The position numbers and the translations under genes are program-made. Positions 5,465-6,653 of a stretch of 6,653 bases of DNA are shown one piece after another; the first letter of the stretch is position 1; the number at the start of each line of letters is the position of its first letter. Below the pieces are notes generated by a model. The model made no database searches. It was not told the origin of the DNA and was given only the letters and a program-made list of their open reading frames with translations. This DNA is from Actinomycetota bacterium (GTDB taxonomy: Bacteria > Desulfobacterota > Deferrimicrobia > Deferrimicrobiales > Deferrimicrobiaceae): contig JAENIX010000051.1 of assembly GCA_016844415.1 (NCBI GenBank), forward strand, positions 1-6,653, read 5' to 3'.

Positions 5465-6652
5465 TCATTTCGGGAAGACCGGCCTTGCGGTCCTCATGCT
5501 CTCGGGCCAGACGATCTCCTTCTTCCCGCGCTGCCACTGTATGATGATGCTCTTGTGGCCGATCTGCGTTCCGTCCTTCCGGAGCTTGAAGGGCCCCAGG
5601 ATGCTCCTGTGTTCTCCCGTGACGAAAAATTGCCGGACTTTCTCGCGATCGAGGGATCCGGTCTTCCGTACTGCCTCTTCAACGAGTTTCATGCTGGCAT
5701 AGGCGGCGGCGGCGTGATAGGAGGGATCCTCACCGTAGGCTTTCCGGAAGGACTGGATGAACGTCCGGGAGCCGGGATAGGGGATCCGCTCGTCGGGCTC
5801 CCACTGGGAGGCGCCGAAATCCCCTTCCGTCAGCGGTCCGAGCGTCTTCAGGTAATCCTGCATCGCCGGGCCCACCGATCCCGCGAACGCGATGTTTTTC
5901 AGGTTCGCCCGGTCCAGCGCCTTCCGGATGCCGATGGTTTCCTTCATGTAGCCGGCGACGATGACGACGTCCGGTTTCGCGGAGGAGATGCCGGCCACTT
6001 CGGTGTTGAAGTCCTTTTCCTCCGTCCCTTCGAGGATGTTGTAGCGGACGACCTTCAGTCCGAACTTTTCAGCCCATTTCTTCGCCCCCTTCGCGACATA
6101 AAGCGAAAAAGGATCCGGGAAGCCGGTTATGGATACCGTTTTCTTCTTGTTGATGGCGCAGAGTTCCAGGAATCCGATGAAGTACCGATCTGTCGTGCTG
6201 TACAGGCCTACGGTGTACCGGCGGGGTGTTTCCCATATTTTTTCCGATGCGGCGCCCGATACAAGGAAGGGGAACCGGTACTTTTCGGCCAGGTCCGTGG
6301 CCACAAGGGTCAGTTCGGAAGAGTAGGGGCTGAAGGCAAGATCGACCTTTTTCCCCTGGAGTAATTCCGTGTAGGTGTCCGCCACCTTCTTCGGGTCGCT
6401 TGCGTCGTCGGTTAAGATGAGTTTTACCGGCCGGCCAAGGAGCCCCCCCTTCTGGTTGATCTCGGTTTCCCAGAGGCGGAATCCCTTTTCCTGCATCTTC
6501 CCCATTGCCGCGTATTTCCCTGTCAGGGACAAGGTCCCGCCGATAAGAACGGGGTCCTTACCGCCTGGCTCCCTCGCGGTGGCGGAACAGGTGAGGAAAA
6601 GGCCCCCTCCCAAGGCCAACATGATTGCCAATTTCACGATATTGTTGCGCAT
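5465..6652 (-). CDS. Periplasmic substrate-binding protein, branched-chain amino acid ABC type (Peripla_BP_6-like)
   Basis: The 395-residue product is a type I periplasmic binding protein related to LivK/LivJ. Residues 1-26 form a signal peptide: basic R2 and K7, a hydrophobic core LAIMLALGGGLFL, and a signal peptidase I site after ATA (24-26). C22 lacks a proper lipobox because T21 precedes it. The mature start PVLIGGTLSLTGKYAAMG and INQKGGLLGRPVKLI (65-79) are characteristic of the family. SS at 111-112 and SGAAS at 132-136 sit where LivJ contacts the ligand's alpha-amino and carboxyl groups, so an amino-acid-like ligand is possible but unproven. ATG at 6652 is one base from the window edge; the signal peptide right after it supports it as the true start, though the upstream site cannot be seen. 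No permease or ATPase gene is in view; the hybrid kinase follows 19 bases downstream, suggesting a sensory role. Confidence 0.92.
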   Translation of the reverse strand: MRNNIVKLAIMLALGGGLFLTCSATAREPGGKDPVLIGGTLSLTGKYAAMGKMQEKGFRLWETEINQKGGLLGRPVKLILTDDASDPKKVADTYTELLQGKKVDLAFSPYSSELTLVATDLAEKYRFPFLVSGAASEKIWETPRRYTVGLYSTTDRYFIGFLELCAINKKKTVSITGFPDPFSLYVAKGAKKWAEKFGLKVVRYNILEGTEEKDFNTEVAGISSAKPDVVIVAGYMKETIGIRKALDRANLKNIAFAGSVGPAMQDYLKTLGPLTEGDFGASQWEPDERIPYPGSRTFIQSFRKAYGEDPSYHAAAAYASMKLVEEAVRKTGSLDREKVRQFFVTGEHRSILGPFKLRKDGTQIGHKSIIIQWQRGKKEIVWPESMRTARPVFPK

Positions 6653-6653
6653 T

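Noticed and set aside
4537..5544. 335-codon open frame on the plus strand
   Set aside because: It lies antisense to the kinase N-terminal half, whose Cache, HAMP and PAS features are well conserved; the antisense product has no family motif.
5429..6364. 311-codon plus-strand frame
   Set aside because: It is antisense to the binding-protein gene, with no recognisable domain or plausible ribosome-binding site.
6570..6652. Lipoprotein signal on the binding protein (C22)
   Set aside because: The residues before the cysteine (FLT) do not match a lipobox, which needs a small residue such as G, A or S at -1; the ATA cleavage site at 24-26 explains the signal peptide better.

Overview
The window comes from a GC-rich Gram-negative bacterium. 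A Sec-type signal peptide on a periplasmic binding protein, a Cache/HAMP/PAS hybrid histidine kinase and the general codon style would suit Desulfobacterota (Geobacter-like, former Deltaproteobacteria). This placement is inference from gene style; there is no rRNA or other marker to confirm it.

Left part, plus strand (1-1330): the 3' end of a phosphomannomutase/phosphoglucomutase gene is followed after 13 bases by uppP, undecaprenyl-diphosphate phosphatase. Both serve cell-envelope glycan synthesis: one makes hexose-1-phosphate for sugar nucleotides, the other recycles the lipid carrier. The uppP start is a TTG preceded by a 12-base perfect palindrome that covers its Shine-Dalgarno sequence.

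Middle gap (1331-1626): 296 bases without a conventional gene but not featureless. The gap holds five copies of GCTACG, an imperfect inverted repeat of about 25 bases, three CCTCCT tracts and several C6/G6 tracts. On the minus strand it also holds a run of three very short arginine-rich reading frames, each preceded by an AGGAGG-like sequence. This is the least explained part of the window and looks like a structured intergenic (perhaps dispersed) repeat element.

A plus-strand gene (1627-3213) encodes a YyaL/SPATA20-type protein: a thioredoxin-like N-terminal domain with a CHWC motif and an alpha/alpha-toroid C-terminal part. It ends only 3 bases from a convergent gene.

Right part, minus strand (3217-6652, transcribed right to left): a type I periplasmic substrate-binding protein gene is followed after 19 bases by a 742-residue hybrid sensor histidine kinase (two membrane segments, Cache-like periplasmic domain, HAMP, PAS, HisKA, HATPase, receiver). 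No permease, ATPase or separate response regulator is visible. The pair therefore looks more like a binding-protein-assisted sensory module than a transporter, in the way LuxP/LuxQ or TorT/TorS work. That is inference from gene order.

I did not see a clearly new defence, mobile or RNA system. The best candidates for a closer look are the intergenic element and the binding protein/kinase pair.
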